Positions 17,818 to 26,100 of a DNA stretch of 64,000 nucleotides are shown piece after piece. Positions within the stretch are counted from its first letter, which is position 1. Each line of letters opens with the position of its first letter. Source of the DNA: Butyrivibrio sp. VCD2006 (GTDB lineage Bacteria; Bacillota; Clostridia; Lachnospirales; Lachnospiraceae); assembly GCF_000423925.1 (NCBI RefSeq), contig NZ_AUIX01000022.1, positions 1-64,000 of the forward strand, written 5' to 3'. The notes below the pieces were generated by a model. The model did no database searches, was not told the origin of the DNA, and saw nothing but the letters and a program-made list of their open reading frames with translations. Both the position numbers and the translations under genes were made by a program.

Positions 17818-19320
17818 GTGGCAAAAAAAGACAACTCACCCTACCAGAAGGGGCAAGAATTTTTAATAAAAATTGAAGATTTTGGAAACGACGGAGAGGG
17901 TATTGGCAAGATTGATGGCTATACCCTTTTTGTAAAGGATGCGGTAATCGGAGATCTGGTGAAGGTCTCTATCATGAAGAGTAAGAAAAATTATGCTTAC
18001 GCTCATCTTGATGAGATCATAGAGCCCTCGCCTTTCAGAGTGGATCCGCCCTGTCCTGTATCAAGAGCCTGCGGTGGCTGTCAGATACAGAACCTTTCCT
18101 ATGAGAAACAATTGGAATTTAAGAAGGACAAGGTCAGAAATAACCTCATAAGACTAGGTGGATTCGATGCTGAGTTTATAGACGGGATTATGGAGCCTGT
18201 TATTGGAATGGAGGATGAGAAGGGAGAGATTCCCGCCTACTTCAGATACCGCAATAAGGCACAGTTTCCTATAGGCACAGATAAAAATGGTATGCCTATA
18301 GCAGGCTTTTATGCGGGAAGAACTCATTCGATAATTCCTGTAAAGGACTGCCTTCTTGGCGTAGAGGAGAATCAGGAAATACTGGAAATTGTCCTTGATC
18401 ACATGAAGAAAAACAACATCCCTGCTTACAATGAAGAGACAGGCAGAGGAATTTTTCGTCATGTGCTGATTCGCAAAGGCTTCACAAGCGGCGAGATAAT
18501 GGTGTGCATAGTCATTAATTCAGCCGGAGATAATAAGAAGAATAAGAAAAATAACCGGAAAGAGGGATTAGATACAAACGGGGAATACATCAAAAATCAG
18601 CAGAATCTGATAAGCAGACTCGCTTCGATAGATGGAATAAAGAGCATATCGGTTAACATTAACAACGAAAAGACAAACGTAATTCTTGGAAGAGAGCTCC
18701 ATACTATTTGGGGTGAGGATTCGATAAGAGATACTCTTTGCGGAATTGAATTTTCTATTTCGCCTCTATCTTTTTATCAGGTGAATCCCATTCAGACGGA
18801 GAAGCTTTACAATACAGCCATATCCTACGCAGGACTCACGGGAAAAGAGACCGTCTGGGATCTCTACTGCGGAATCGGGACCATCAGCTTGTCAATGGCC
18901 AGGAAAGCAGGACACGTCTACGGCGTTGAGGTTATTCCCCAGGCTATTGATAATGCAAAAGAGAATGCTGTGAATAACAATATAAAAAATGCGACATTTT
19001 ATGTAGGAAAAGCCGAGGAAGTCTTGCCTGCTTTTTATGAGAAAAAGGTGATTGATACGGATGACAGAGAAAAAGCTCTTCATCCGGAAGTTATTGTAGT
19101 TGATCCACCACGAAAGGGGTGCGATAAAGACTGTCTTGATACGATGTTAAAAATGGCACCTGACAGAATCGTGTATGTTAGCTGTGATTCTGCTACTTTA
19201 TCAAGAGATTTAAGAATACTTGTAGATGGTGGGTACGAGCTTAAAAGGGTACGCCCTTGCGATATGTTCCCCAACACTGTTCATGTAGAGACTGTAGTGT
19301 TGCTCACAAGAGTGAACTAA
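17818..19320 (+). CDS. rlmD: 23S rRNA (uracil-C5)-methyltransferase, RumA/RlmD family
   Basis: 500 residues from GTG 17818, which has aaggag five bases upstream; an ATG at 17665 in the same frame would require translating the palindromic element and is rejected. An N-terminal TRAM domain (EFLIKIEDFGNDGEGIGKID) is followed by Fe-S cluster cysteines C79, C85 and C88 (PVSRACGGCQ) and probably a fourth in VKDCLLG. The SAM-binding region DLYCGIGTISLSMA, motif DPPRKGCD, and nucleophile Cys456 (VYVSCDSATL) are intact. The family forms m5U at 23S rRNA positions 747/1939, or m5U54 in tRNA; which target applies cannot be decided. A 26-residue Asn/Lys-rich insert lies near residue 240. Confidence 0.93.
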   Translation: MAKKDNSPYQKGQEFLIKIEDFGNDGEGIGKIDGYTLFVKDAVIGDLVKVSIMKSKKNYAYAHLDEIIEPSPFRVDPPCPVSRACGGCQIQNLSYEKQLEFKKDKVRNNLIRLGGFDAEFIDGIMEPVIGMEDEKGEIPAYFRYRNKAQFPIGTDKNGMPIAGFYAGRTHSIIPVKDCLLGVEENQEILEIVLDHMKKNNIPAYNEETGRGIFRHVLIRKGFTSGEIMVCIVINSAGDNKKNKKNNRKEGLDTNGEYIKNQQNLISRLASIDGIKSISVNINNEKTNVILGRELHTIWGEDSIRDTLCGIEFSISPLSFYQVNPIQTEKLYNTAISYAGLTGKETVWDLYCGIGTISLSMARKAGHVYGVEVIPQAIDNAKENAVNNNIKNATFYVGKAEEVLPAFYEKKVIDTDDREKALHPEVIVVDPPRKGCDKDCLDTMLKMAPDRIVYVSCDSATLSRDLRILVDGGYELKRVRPCDMFPNTVHVETVVLLTRVN

Positions 19321-19397
19321 TAGAAATCCTTGAATTTACGCACTTTTTCGAGCATTTCACGTTTGATAAGACTGATTATTCTGAGCGTGGAAAGCAC

Positions 19398-19472
19398 ATG
19401 AAAAAGTATATTCGGGTAGTTGTAGCTGTCGAACTCGTTACAGTAGGTGCAAAAATAGAGCCTACGTCGTGA
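19398..19472 (+). other. Unrecognised short ORF remnant between rlmD and the mobile-element region
   Basis: Twenty-four codons, MKKYIRVVVAVELVTVGAKI plus four. The 285 bases after rlmD (19321-19605) contain no complete gene. The frame around it stays open upstream (EILEFTHFFEHFTFDKTDY), suggesting the tail of a lost protein. I do not recognise it. Confidence 0.3.
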
Positions 19473-19525
19473 CAGTAGTGCACTACCTAAATATGTCTGA
19501 AATAAACAAAATAAGAATCGTCGGA

Positions 19526-19572
19526 AGACGCTTAACTTACAGCATTTCCTGTAGGTTAGGCGTCTTTTTTTG
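19526..19572 (+). terminator. Rho-independent terminator or attenuator before the RepA fragment
   Basis: A 17-base stem, agacgcttaacttacag (19526-19542) with ctgtaggttaggcgtct (19549-19565), is followed by a run of Ts. Some positions pair as G-U or are mismatched. It could terminate transcripts from upstream or attenuate the repA-like gene. Confidence 0.75.
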
Positions 19573-19605
19573 TTTTATTCCAAATCTAAGAAAGGAGGAA
19601 CGCCA

Positions 19606-19902
19606 GTGGATTTTAATTATTTTTATGGAAGAGGAGCAGATCAATTTGCTTTTTATCAAATACCCAAGATTTTGATCACGGATGAGAAATTTGCGGGAAT
19701 AACGATGGAATCAAAAATTCTCTACTCCTTAATGCTGGACAGAGCATCTCTTTCAGCGAAGAATGGATGGCTTGATGAAGATGGCAAAGTGTTCATTTAT
19801 TACAAATTGGATCGGATTATGACGGATATGCATTGCGCTAATCAGAAAGCAACGAAGATGCTAAAAGAGCTGGAAGAAAAAGCCGGTTTAAGCTATGACT
19901 GA
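19606..19902 (+). pseudogene. Truncated RepA_N-family replication initiator
   Basis: Ninety-eight codons from GTG 19606, with a strong aaaggaggaa ribosome-binding site. The start DFNYFYGRGADQFAFYQIPK, followed by LITDEKFAGITMESKILYSLM, is the typical N-terminal winged-helix region of RepA_N initiators carried by Firmicute plasmids and integrative elements, normally about 250-350 residues. The frame stops after ELEEKAGLSYD, at the point where the recognition helix and the rest of the protein should follow. It is therefore a fragment and a marker of a former plasmid or ICE insertion. Confidence 0.8.
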
Positions 19903-19958
19903 TTACTGTCATCGAGTGTATTCCGGCAATATTAAAAAGGCTGCATGATTAAAAAATA

Positions 19959-19997
19959 GTGCATGGAGTGCCAATGGAAAATTGACACTCTGTGCAC
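19959..19997. promoter_or_regulatory. Palindromic operator overlapping promoter
   Basis: gtgcatggagtgccaat and attgacactctgtgcac form an inverted repeat with 14 of 17 positions paired (counted by eye). It covers the -35 box and part of the spacer of the promoter at 19982-20010, so a bound repressor would block transcription of the HTH gene at 20044. Confidence 0.65.
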
Positions 19998-20010
19998 ATG
20001 AGTTTATAAT
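19982..20010 (+). promoter_or_regulatory. Consensus sigma-A promoter
   Basis: TTGACA (19982-19987), a 17-base spacer and TATAAT (20005-20010): a perfect match to the housekeeping consensus. The start codon at 20044 lies 34 bases downstream with aggagg between. Confidence 0.9.
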
Positions 20011-20043
20011 TGTGTCATAAAACTTTTGGCATAGGAGGCGTTT

Positions 20044-20337
20044 ATGATAACCACTTTGGAAGAAGCTCTTAAGAGAATAGCTGAACTGGAAGATGAAAAT
20101 GTAAAGCTGAAGGCTGAACTTGAAAGCTACAGAGGGCGTAAGTTCGCTGGCAGACAGAAACATGATGCTATCTGGAGGGAATCATACAACGATTTTGTGA
20201 TCAAGTTTGAAGGCGGCATGACAATAATGGAGATTGTTGCCGAAGGCAGGATAAGTAGGAGAACTGCTTATCGCTACAAAGCTTATTATGATGAGCTATG
20301 CAAATTAAAAAATAGAAGGGAGTCCGGAGCGGAGTAG
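20044..20337 (+). CDS. Small coiled-coil HTH protein of mobile-element type
   Basis: 97 residues with aggaggcgttt before the ATG. N-terminal coiled coil (about 5-32, EALKRIAELEDENVKLKAEL), then a resolvase-like helix-turn-helix (MTIMEIVAEGRISRRTAYRY, about 59-79). Proteins of this layout are frequent beside recombinases in Firmicute integrative elements; I cannot name a family. It is read from a consensus promoter overlapped by an inverted repeat, so it may repress itself. It appears intact although its surroundings are degraded. Confidence 0.6.
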   Translation: MITTLEEALKRIAELEDENVKLKAELESYRGRKFAGRQKHDAIWRESYNDFVIKFEGGMTIMEIVAEGRISRRTAYRYKAYYDELCKLKNRRESGAE

Positions 20338-20355
20338 TGCTCTGGAAAATGCAGT

Positions 20356-20910
20356 ATGGAAAAAGGAAGTAATTCAAGAAATGTCTCAGTGATCAAGGAT
20401 GCACTGGGGCATAATGTTGTAATGATTAATGATATCGCTTTTCGTGGAAAGCGGGGAATAAAATGGGTGGATGTTGAAGAATATCTCAGACAATATGTTG
20501 GCGAGTTCTACACCATAGCAGAAACAAATGAGGTCGTATACATAGGCACAGATCTTCCGGATGAATATTCACATTCTGAATATACAAATATTCTGAAGGG
20601 AACCAATGAGAAGGCAAAGGCTAATGCAGCACAGGGGCTGCCGGAGCTGATTAATACAGCTACAAATATGGTGTTTACGGAAAACTCAAAAGCAAAACAT
20701 AAGAAAGATGCAATGTATGGCTGGTACAAATATGAATCACGTTTTGCACTTCCTGTGTTTGCAAGTAATGGAGAAGTAGAAAGATATAACGTATTTCATG
20801 TAGCGATGATATTGCGACACGCAAAGGATGGAAAAAAGTATCTTTATGACATTATGAACATAAAAAAAGAAACGAGTGACCTTTTCCAGTCCGAAGACCT
20901 TACTCAGTAA
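20356..20910 (+). CDS. Probable BECR-fold / polyvalent-protein-associated domain protein
   Basis: 184 residues, 18 bases after the HTH gene, so probably cotranscribed. The C-terminal half (NTATNMVFTENSKAKHKKDA, then YGWYKYESRFALPVF, and HAKDGKKYLYDIMNIKKET) resembles the barnase-EndoU-ColicinE5/D-RelE-like nuclease or associated domains found at the ends of large polyvalent proteins of phages and integrative elements. The conserved His-Lys, Arg and Tyr residues could be catalytic. The identification is from memory of the pattern and is tentative; it might be a toxin or a fragment of a larger polyvalent protein. No immunity gene is apparent. Confidence 0.4.
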   Translation: MEKGSNSRNVSVIKDALGHNVVMINDIAFRGKRGIKWVDVEEYLRQYVGEFYTIAETNEVVYIGTDLPDEYSHSEYTNILKGTNEKAKANAAQGLPELINTATNMVFTENSKAKHKKDAMYGWYKYESRFALPVFASNGEVERYNVFHVAMILRHAKDGKKYLYDIMNIKKETSDLFQSEDLTQ

Positions 20911-20979
20911 AAAACCCATTTCTTAAGTCTTATGATAAAGGTGCTAATGGGGATTGTCAACGAAATTTTTTTGGAAAGG

Positions 20980-21066
20980 ATGCATGTATCGGTAAAGAAC
21001 AAGAAAACTAATTGTTACATCTATACCAGAGTATCAACTGCAATGCAGGTCGATGGCTACAGTATT
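20980..21066 (+). pseudogene. N-terminal fragment of a large serine recombinase
   Basis: KTNCYIYTRVSTAMQVDGYS is the N-terminal strand and nucleophile region of serine recombinases (Ser in RVST). Similarity ends at GYSI, where EAQ normally follows, exactly where the opposite-strand IS91-type fragment begins. About 29 codons of a protein normally of 450-550 residues remain. Confidence 0.75.
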
Positions 21067-21335
21067 CTTATCAGCAAGTGTTGGCTTTGCGTAGATGTAG
21101 AAGCCATCTTTCTGGTTTTTATAGGAGAGAGCTTTTTCTCTTTTGAACTGAGCTTTCTTTTGAGGATCAGTGATGCGGTTTTCCATAAGGCTTAGAAGAG
21201 CTGCTTGGAAAGCATGGCGCATGTATTTGAAACTGAAGAAATCGACCTTGCGCCAGAAACCTGTATCGCCTACTCCACCTTCGGAGATGAGGCAGTGTAT
21301 ATGAGGATTCCACTCAAGCGGCCTGCCAAATGTAT
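21060..21335 (-). pseudogene. IS91-type (HUH/Y2) transposase fragment
   Basis: Reading the minus strand from about 21335 gives FGRPLEWNPHIHCLISEGG, containing the HUH metal-binding motif (HIH), then FSFKYMRHAFQAAL and FYIYAKPTLADKNTVA. Both ends are truncated: the N-terminal third and the part carrying the catalytic tyrosine are missing. The 3' break coincides with the ggctacagtatt shared with the recombinase fragment. Confidence 0.8.
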
Positions 21336-21339
21336 GAAC

Positions 21340-21750
21340 ATAGAGCGCAACAGGCCGCTGATCCTGATATAGACCGGGAGTTCTGGGATATATATGATCA
21401 GGGATTCTCTACTTCTACAGTTAACTGTTTCTACCAGCCTGATCACAATAGCTTTTATATCCTGGCCGGATGGATGGCTGTCGGCGATGTCATATTTGGG
21501 GACGATATTACCAATGAAGAGTTCCTGGGGTACGTGGGAACTACTGTGGGACATGAGATATCCCATGGATTTGACAGCCAGGGATCACGTTATGATCTTT
21601 ATGGAAGAAAATATGATGATGACGGAAATCAAACCGACTGGATGTCTAGTGAAGACAGGTCAAGGCTTGATGAAAGGGTAAGTCAGGTAGGGAACTATTT
21701 TTCCCTTGCAAGGCCTATTCCGGGTCAGCAACAGGTTATCGGTAGTTGTA
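21340..21750 (+). pseudogene. Internal fragment of an M13-family (neprilysin-like) metallopeptidase
   Basis: The fragment starts near PDIDREFWDIYDQGF and carries the zinc motif HEISH in VGHEISHGFDSQGSRYD, followed by WMSSEDRSRLDERVSQVG and SLARPIPGQQQVIGS, typical M13 core. M13 proteins are about 630-700 residues; both the N-terminal domain and the C-terminal part, with the second zinc ligand and the CxxW end, are absent. After VIGS the frame runs into unrelated residues and a stop at 21827. The downstream catalytic Glu ligand is missing, so it cannot be active. Confidence 0.8.
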
Positions 21751-21823
21751 TCATTTCTGCTATTCAGGAAAAAGGAGCTGGATTTCTAGCATTTTTTATG
21801 AAAAAGTATTTTGTTGCCCAATA

Positions 21824-21852
21824 TTGAGTGAAGTCCCTTAATCTGCTAAAAT
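21824..21852 (+). promoter_or_regulatory. Candidate promoter of the sugar-sensor operon
   Basis: TTGAGT (21824-21829), 17-base spacer, TAAAAT (21847-21852). A start site about seven bases further would fall at the ATG of the next gene (21860), implying a leaderless transcript; no Shine-Dalgarno sequence is visible there. Confidence 0.45.
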
Positions 21853-21859
21853 TTGCAAT

Positions 21860-22954
21860 ATGGGGACACAGGAAAAAACTGAGAGATCATCGGATAAACT
21901 TAATAATCAGCGAATTTTGCTATTGCTTACTGTGCTCTTTACCATAACAACGCTTGTGGTGGGAGCACTTGTTTTTCGTTTTTATCTTGAAGACTATAGG
22001 AAATCTTCGGATGCAACGGAGTACGACAAGTACTACGTTATGATAACGGATAACTATAAGACCGACTTCTGGCAGGCTGTTTACAAGGGTGCTTTCGAAG
22101 CGGCGAAGAAGCAGAATATATATGTAGACCTTCTGGGACAGAATATATCCGGACAATATAGCTGCGAACAGCTTATGAAAATAGCAATTGCTTCAAGAGT
22201 AGACGGAATAATCGTTTTTGCAAATGAAAACGAAGAGATGACATCACTCATCAATGAGGCAAATGAGAAGAAAATCCCTGTAGTTACGCTGTATAACGAC
22301 AGCACACACTCAGAGAGACTGAGTTTTGTGGGTGTCGGAAGCTATAACATCGGTAGAGAGTACGGCAGGCAGATTTTCAATATTATTAAGGATAAAAGAA
22401 CGGACGATTTTGGAAATTCCCAGGCTGCAATCAGACACACAACCACAGATGTTGCGGTTCTTGTAAATACCGATACGAAGGATTCAGGCCAGAACATTAT
22501 TATCTCAGCTCTGCAGGAGACACTTGAGCAGGAGAATGCGACAGATTCGGAGTTTTCCATATCACTTGTTCCGGTGGATAACAAAAATGCGTTTTCTGTC
22601 GAGGAGTCCATCAGAGATATTTTCATGGATAACAATATTCCAGATGTTATCGTGTGCCTTAACGAGCTCAACACAGTCTGTGCTTATCAGGCAGTTGTCG
22701 ATTTTAATAAAGTAGGAGAAGTTAATATTCTCGGATACTATAATTCTGATGAAATCGTGACAGCGATTTCCAAAAATATCGTCTATGCAACTATTTCCAT
22801 AGATACTGAGCAGATGGGAAGATATTGCATTGAAGCACTGTCGGATTACTATCATTTCGGTAATACCAGCCAGTATTTCACTGCTGATGTAACACTTATT
22901 AATAATGACAATGTGGACGATTTCATAAAAAAAGAGGAGGAGAGCTATGAGTAG
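21860..22954 (+). CDS. Membrane-tethered periplasmic sugar-binding-like sensor protein
   Basis: 364 residues. A single N-terminal helix (about 19-41, ILLLLTVLFTITTLVVGALVF) with no lipobox tethers a type-I periplasmic binding fold (about 60-355; YYVMITDNYKTDFWQAV, ASRVDGIIVFANE, IPDVIVCLNELN). It overlaps the following kinase gene by 8 bases. A membrane-bound sugar-binding protein encoded next to a LytS-type kinase and YesN-type regulator matches the XylFII-LytS xylose-sensing pair described in Clostridium, so I infer that it senses sugar and hands the signal to the kinase. The ATG lacks a ribosome-binding site and lies next to the mobile-element graveyard. Ligand unknown. Confidence 0.75.
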   Translation: MGTQEKTERSSDKLNNQRILLLLTVLFTITTLVVGALVFRFYLEDYRKSSDATEYDKYYVMITDNYKTDFWQAVYKGAFEAAKKQNIYVDLLGQNISGQYSCEQLMKIAIASRVDGIIVFANENEEMTSLINEANEKKIPVVTLYNDSTHSERLSFVGVGSYNIGREYGRQIFNIIKDKRTDDFGNSQAAIRHTTTDVAVLVNTDTKDSGQNIIISALQETLEQENATDSEFSISLVPVDNKNAFSVEESIRDIFMDNNIPDVIVCLNELNTVCAYQAVVDFNKVGEVNILGYYNSDEIVTAISKNIVYATISIDTEQMGRYCIEALSDYYHFGNTSQYFTADVTLINNDNVDDFIKKEEESYE

Positions 22955-24422
22955 ATTCTTAAACCTCCCTCTTCAGAAAAAGATCGTCAGCATATATATG
23001 CTTGCAAATATCCTGATTTTTATAGTAAACATTTTCCTGATATTCGGAATCAACAGCATGTCCGTTGAGATGGAGATGGTATATCAGGATAATAGGCAGC
23101 TCAATGAGCTATCAGAGTCGCTTAACGATGTTCAGGACAGCATGACCGGATATCTCAGCTCCAAGACCACAGATTCTCTGGAGAATTATTATAGAAGTGC
23201 TCAGACATTCCAGACGCTCTCAGAGGAGCTTGGCGGAAAAGTGACAGATCTCTCATTTAGTAGAATGAGACGCAACATCAAGAATATGTCTGAGAATTAT
23301 CTTGATGAGGTTTCGCAGACAGTAGAGGCTAAGCGCGGTAGAAATGTTGAAAAGTACAGAGCTTACTATGAGAGGGCAACTGAACTTTACGAGTATATCA
23401 ATGCCTACATAGAGAGTCTTAACAACGAGCAGTTTATCAGTAACTCTGAAAACTACACTGAACTAACAGGTGCATTCCGTACATTTGAGAGGATGAGTGT
23501 ACTGGTGCTTTCGCTTGTTATGATAGGCAATATCATAAGCATTACGCTTATTGTAGGAATGATGATAAGACCTTTGAAGAACCTGGCCGATTCAGCAGAT
23601 GAAGTCGCAGCCGGTAACTTTGATACCACGCTTCCAAAGACGCCTTATCATGATGAGATCGGTATAGTTACTGCGGCATTCAGTCAGATGGTCATCAGCA
23701 TTAAGGAGTATATTGAGAGACTTCGAGAGAGTATGGAGAACGAGCGCAAGATGCAGGAAAAAGAGCTCACCATGGAGGCTCACCTTAAGGATGCGCAGCT
23801 TAAATATCTTCAGGCACAGATCAATCCGCACTTCCTTTTTAATACGCTAAATGCAGGTGCTCAGCTCGCCATGATGGAGGGAGCTGATAAGACCTATGAA
23901 TATGTTCAGACGGTTGCCGACTTTTTCAGATATAATGTTAAAAACCACGGCACTGAGGTTACCGTAAAGGAAGAGGTAACACTGGTTGATAACTATATTC
24001 AGATACTGAATGTAAGATTTTCGGGAGATATTCACTATCATAAGCAGATAGATGAGAGACTTCTCGGTATAATGATGCCTAACATGATACTGCAGCCTAT
24101 AGTCGAGAATGCAGTTAACCACGGTATCAGAGAGATGGGAGATAAGGGCGTAATAACTCTGAGGGTCTACCGCGAGGACAATTATGCCTGCATCAGCATA
24201 TCCGATAACGGAAAAGGAATTGACCAGGAATCTATTGATCAGATTCTGAGCGGCAACTGGCAAAGGAAAGAAAACCAGAACGATAACAATGGTATCGGTA
24301 TGGACAACATTATTTCCAGACTTCGCATCTACACAGATGATGAGAAGGTTATCACGATGAAGAGCGAAGGAGAAGACAAAGGCTGCGAGATTACCATAAG
24401 GCTGCCTTTTGAAAATGTATAA
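22947..24422 (+). CDS. LytS/YesM-type sensor histidine kinase
   Basis: 491 residues. Two membrane helices (about 12-33 and 188-212) flank an extracytoplasmic helical region of about 150 residues; then HAMP, a coiled coil, the His_kinase domain with phospho-acceptor His295 in QAQINPHFLFNTLN, and HATPase (ILQPIVENAVNHGI, SDNGKGID). The start overlaps the sensor-protein gene by 8 bases, implying coupled translation and probably a physical complex. The cognate regulator follows at 24471. Confidence 0.93.
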   Translation: MSRFLNLPLQKKIVSIYMLANILIFIVNIFLIFGINSMSVEMEMVYQDNRQLNELSESLNDVQDSMTGYLSSKTTDSLENYYRSAQTFQTLSEELGGKVTDLSFSRMRRNIKNMSENYLDEVSQTVEAKRGRNVEKYRAYYERATELYEYINAYIESLNNEQFISNSENYTELTGAFRTFERMSVLVLSLVMIGNIISITLIVGMMIRPLKNLADSADEVAAGNFDTTLPKTPYHDEIGIVTAAFSQMVISIKEYIERLRESMENERKMQEKELTMEAHLKDAQLKYLQAQINPHFLFNTLNAGAQLAMMEGADKTYEYVQTVADFFRYNVKNHGTEVTVKEEVTLVDNYIQILNVRFSGDIHYHKQIDERLLGIMMPNMILQPIVENAVNHGIREMGDKGVITLRVYREDNYACISISDNGKGIDQESIDQILSGNWQRKENQNDNNGIGMDNIISRLRIYTDDEKVITMKSEGEDKGCEITIRLPFENV

Positions 24423-24470
24423 GAAGGTTGCGGCAGGATGCTGCAATGAGAGAAGGTATAAAGGGGTACT

Positions 24471-26081
24471 ATGTACAGAATCATGTTAGCTGACGATGAG
24501 GGTATCGTCATTGATTCAATGAAATTCATTATTGAAAAAGAATTTGGCAGCAAGTGTGATATTGAATTTGCCAAAACCGGAAGAAGTGTAATAGAGCTTG
24601 CTGAGCGCTTCAGGCCCGATATTGCCGTGATGGATATTCACATGCCCGGCATAAATGGTATCGAAGCCATGAAAGAGATCAAGAAGTTTTCGGCGAATAC
24701 AATTTTTATCATAATGACTGCCTATGATAAGTTTGATTATGCCAAGGAAGCTATCAAGCTTGGAGTTATGGACTATATCAATAAGCCTGTGGACAGGATG
24801 AAGGTCATCGAGGTCCTAAGAAAGGCTATGTCCCAGATTGATCATGAGCGTGAGAAGAGAAGTAATGACCTTCTCATCAAGGAAAAGCTTGAGACGGTCG
24901 AGCCTATAATCGAGAACGGACTGATATATGATATTCTGCTCCAGGAGCATTTTGATGAGGATATCGACAGTTATAAAACAATTCTTGGAATCAGTGAGAA
25001 TTATGGTTATATGTTGGCGATTGTCTGCGGTGATTCCCAGGAGGGAAACCACATGACAAATGCTGTAGGAAGCTCTGTAAAGCTCTCGGGTAAATACAAG
25101 GAGATCCGTGATTGCGTAAAAGAGTTCTTTGACTGCAAAATAGGAAACGTAATGGCCAACAAGATCGCAGTGCTTGTGCCGCACTCAGGAAACAAGTTCG
25201 AATACGCAGAGAGAACCGAGGCTGTTGATAAGGCAAGGGATCTTGCCAGATATTTAAGGAAAAAAACGGACATAAAGTTTCGCGTGGGAATAGGAAAAGT
25301 GAAGCCCTTAAGAGAGCTTGGCGATTCATATCACGAGGCTCTTAATGCCCTAATTGCGACAACGGGAACGGTTGCTCATGCAGACGATCTTCCCATAAGC
25401 TGTGATTATGATGAGGGTTATCCTATCGATCTTGAGAAACCGCTTTTTGAGGCAGTTTCCAAGGGCGATATCGATGAAGCTGTAGTAATTGCCAATAAAT
25501 ATGCCGATTGGATGAGTGCATCCGTTGCCGATGGCGATGTGATGGCCATGAGACTTAAGGTCCTGGAGTTTTCACTCTATGCAGAGCACCTTATGTATTT
25601 AAACGGTGGACAGACCTATCATTATCAGGGCAGAAATCACTATCTTCCCGAGATAATGGCGCTTGAAACAACGGATCAGCTAAGGGAATGGTTTGTTGAT
25701 AAGATTTCCACCGCCTGCAGAAATGTATTTGTTAAGCGGGAGGAAAAATCAACAGACGCTATAAAAACAGCCAAGCGCTATATTGAGGATAATTACGCCA
25801 AGGACATTTCACTTGATGATGTTTCAAGAATAGTGAATATCTCTCCCTATTATTTCAGCAAAATATTTAAGGAAGAGAGCGGCTGTAACTTTATCGAATA
25901 CCTGACCAATGTCAGAATGGAGAGGGCTAAGGAGCTTCTGGATAATTCAGATCTGTCCATGAAGGAAATCTGCGCTATGTGCGGATACACTGATCCCAAC
26001 TATTTCAGCAGAAACTTTAAGAAGAACGTGGGTGTGACCCCTACAGAATATAAGGATGGTAAGACTCCGGCGAAGACATAA
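24471..26081 (+). CDS. YesN-type response regulator with AraC HTH
   Basis: 536 residues. Receiver domain with Asp8/Asp9, phospho-acceptor Asp55 (IAVMDIHMPG) and Lys (YINKPVDRMK); a variable middle region of about 300 residues; and an AraC-type double HTH at the C-terminus (about 435-530; KDISLDDVSRIVNISPYYFS and MKEICAMCGYTDPNYFSRNF). With the upstream kinase and binding protein it forms a sensory operon that probably activates the ChvE-GguAB transporter genes downstream, as YesN homologues do for sugar ABC operons. aaaggggtact precedes the ATG. Confidence 0.94.
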   Translation: MYRIMLADDEGIVIDSMKFIIEKEFGSKCDIEFAKTGRSVIELAERFRPDIAVMDIHMPGINGIEAMKEIKKFSANTIFIIMTAYDKFDYAKEAIKLGVMDYINKPVDRMKVIEVLRKAMSQIDHEREKRSNDLLIKEKLETVEPIIENGLIYDILLQEHFDEDIDSYKTILGISENYGYMLAIVCGDSQEGNHMTNAVGSSVKLSGKYKEIRDCVKEFFDCKIGNVMANKIAVLVPHSGNKFEYAERTEAVDKARDLARYLRKKTDIKFRVGIGKVKPLRELGDSYHEALNALIATTGTVAHADDLPISCDYDEGYPIDLEKPLFEAVSKGDIDEAVVIANKYADWMSASVADGDVMAMRLKVLEFSLYAEHLMYLNGGQTYHYQGRNHYLPEIMALETTDQLREWFVDKISTACRNVFVKREEKSTDAIKTAKRYIEDNYAKDISLDDVSRIVNISPYYFSKIFKEESGCNFIEYLTNVRMERAKELLDNSDLSMKEICAMCGYTDPNYFSRNFKKNVGVTPTEYKDGKTPAKT

Positions 26082-26100
26082 AAACCGGGGAAGACTGAGA

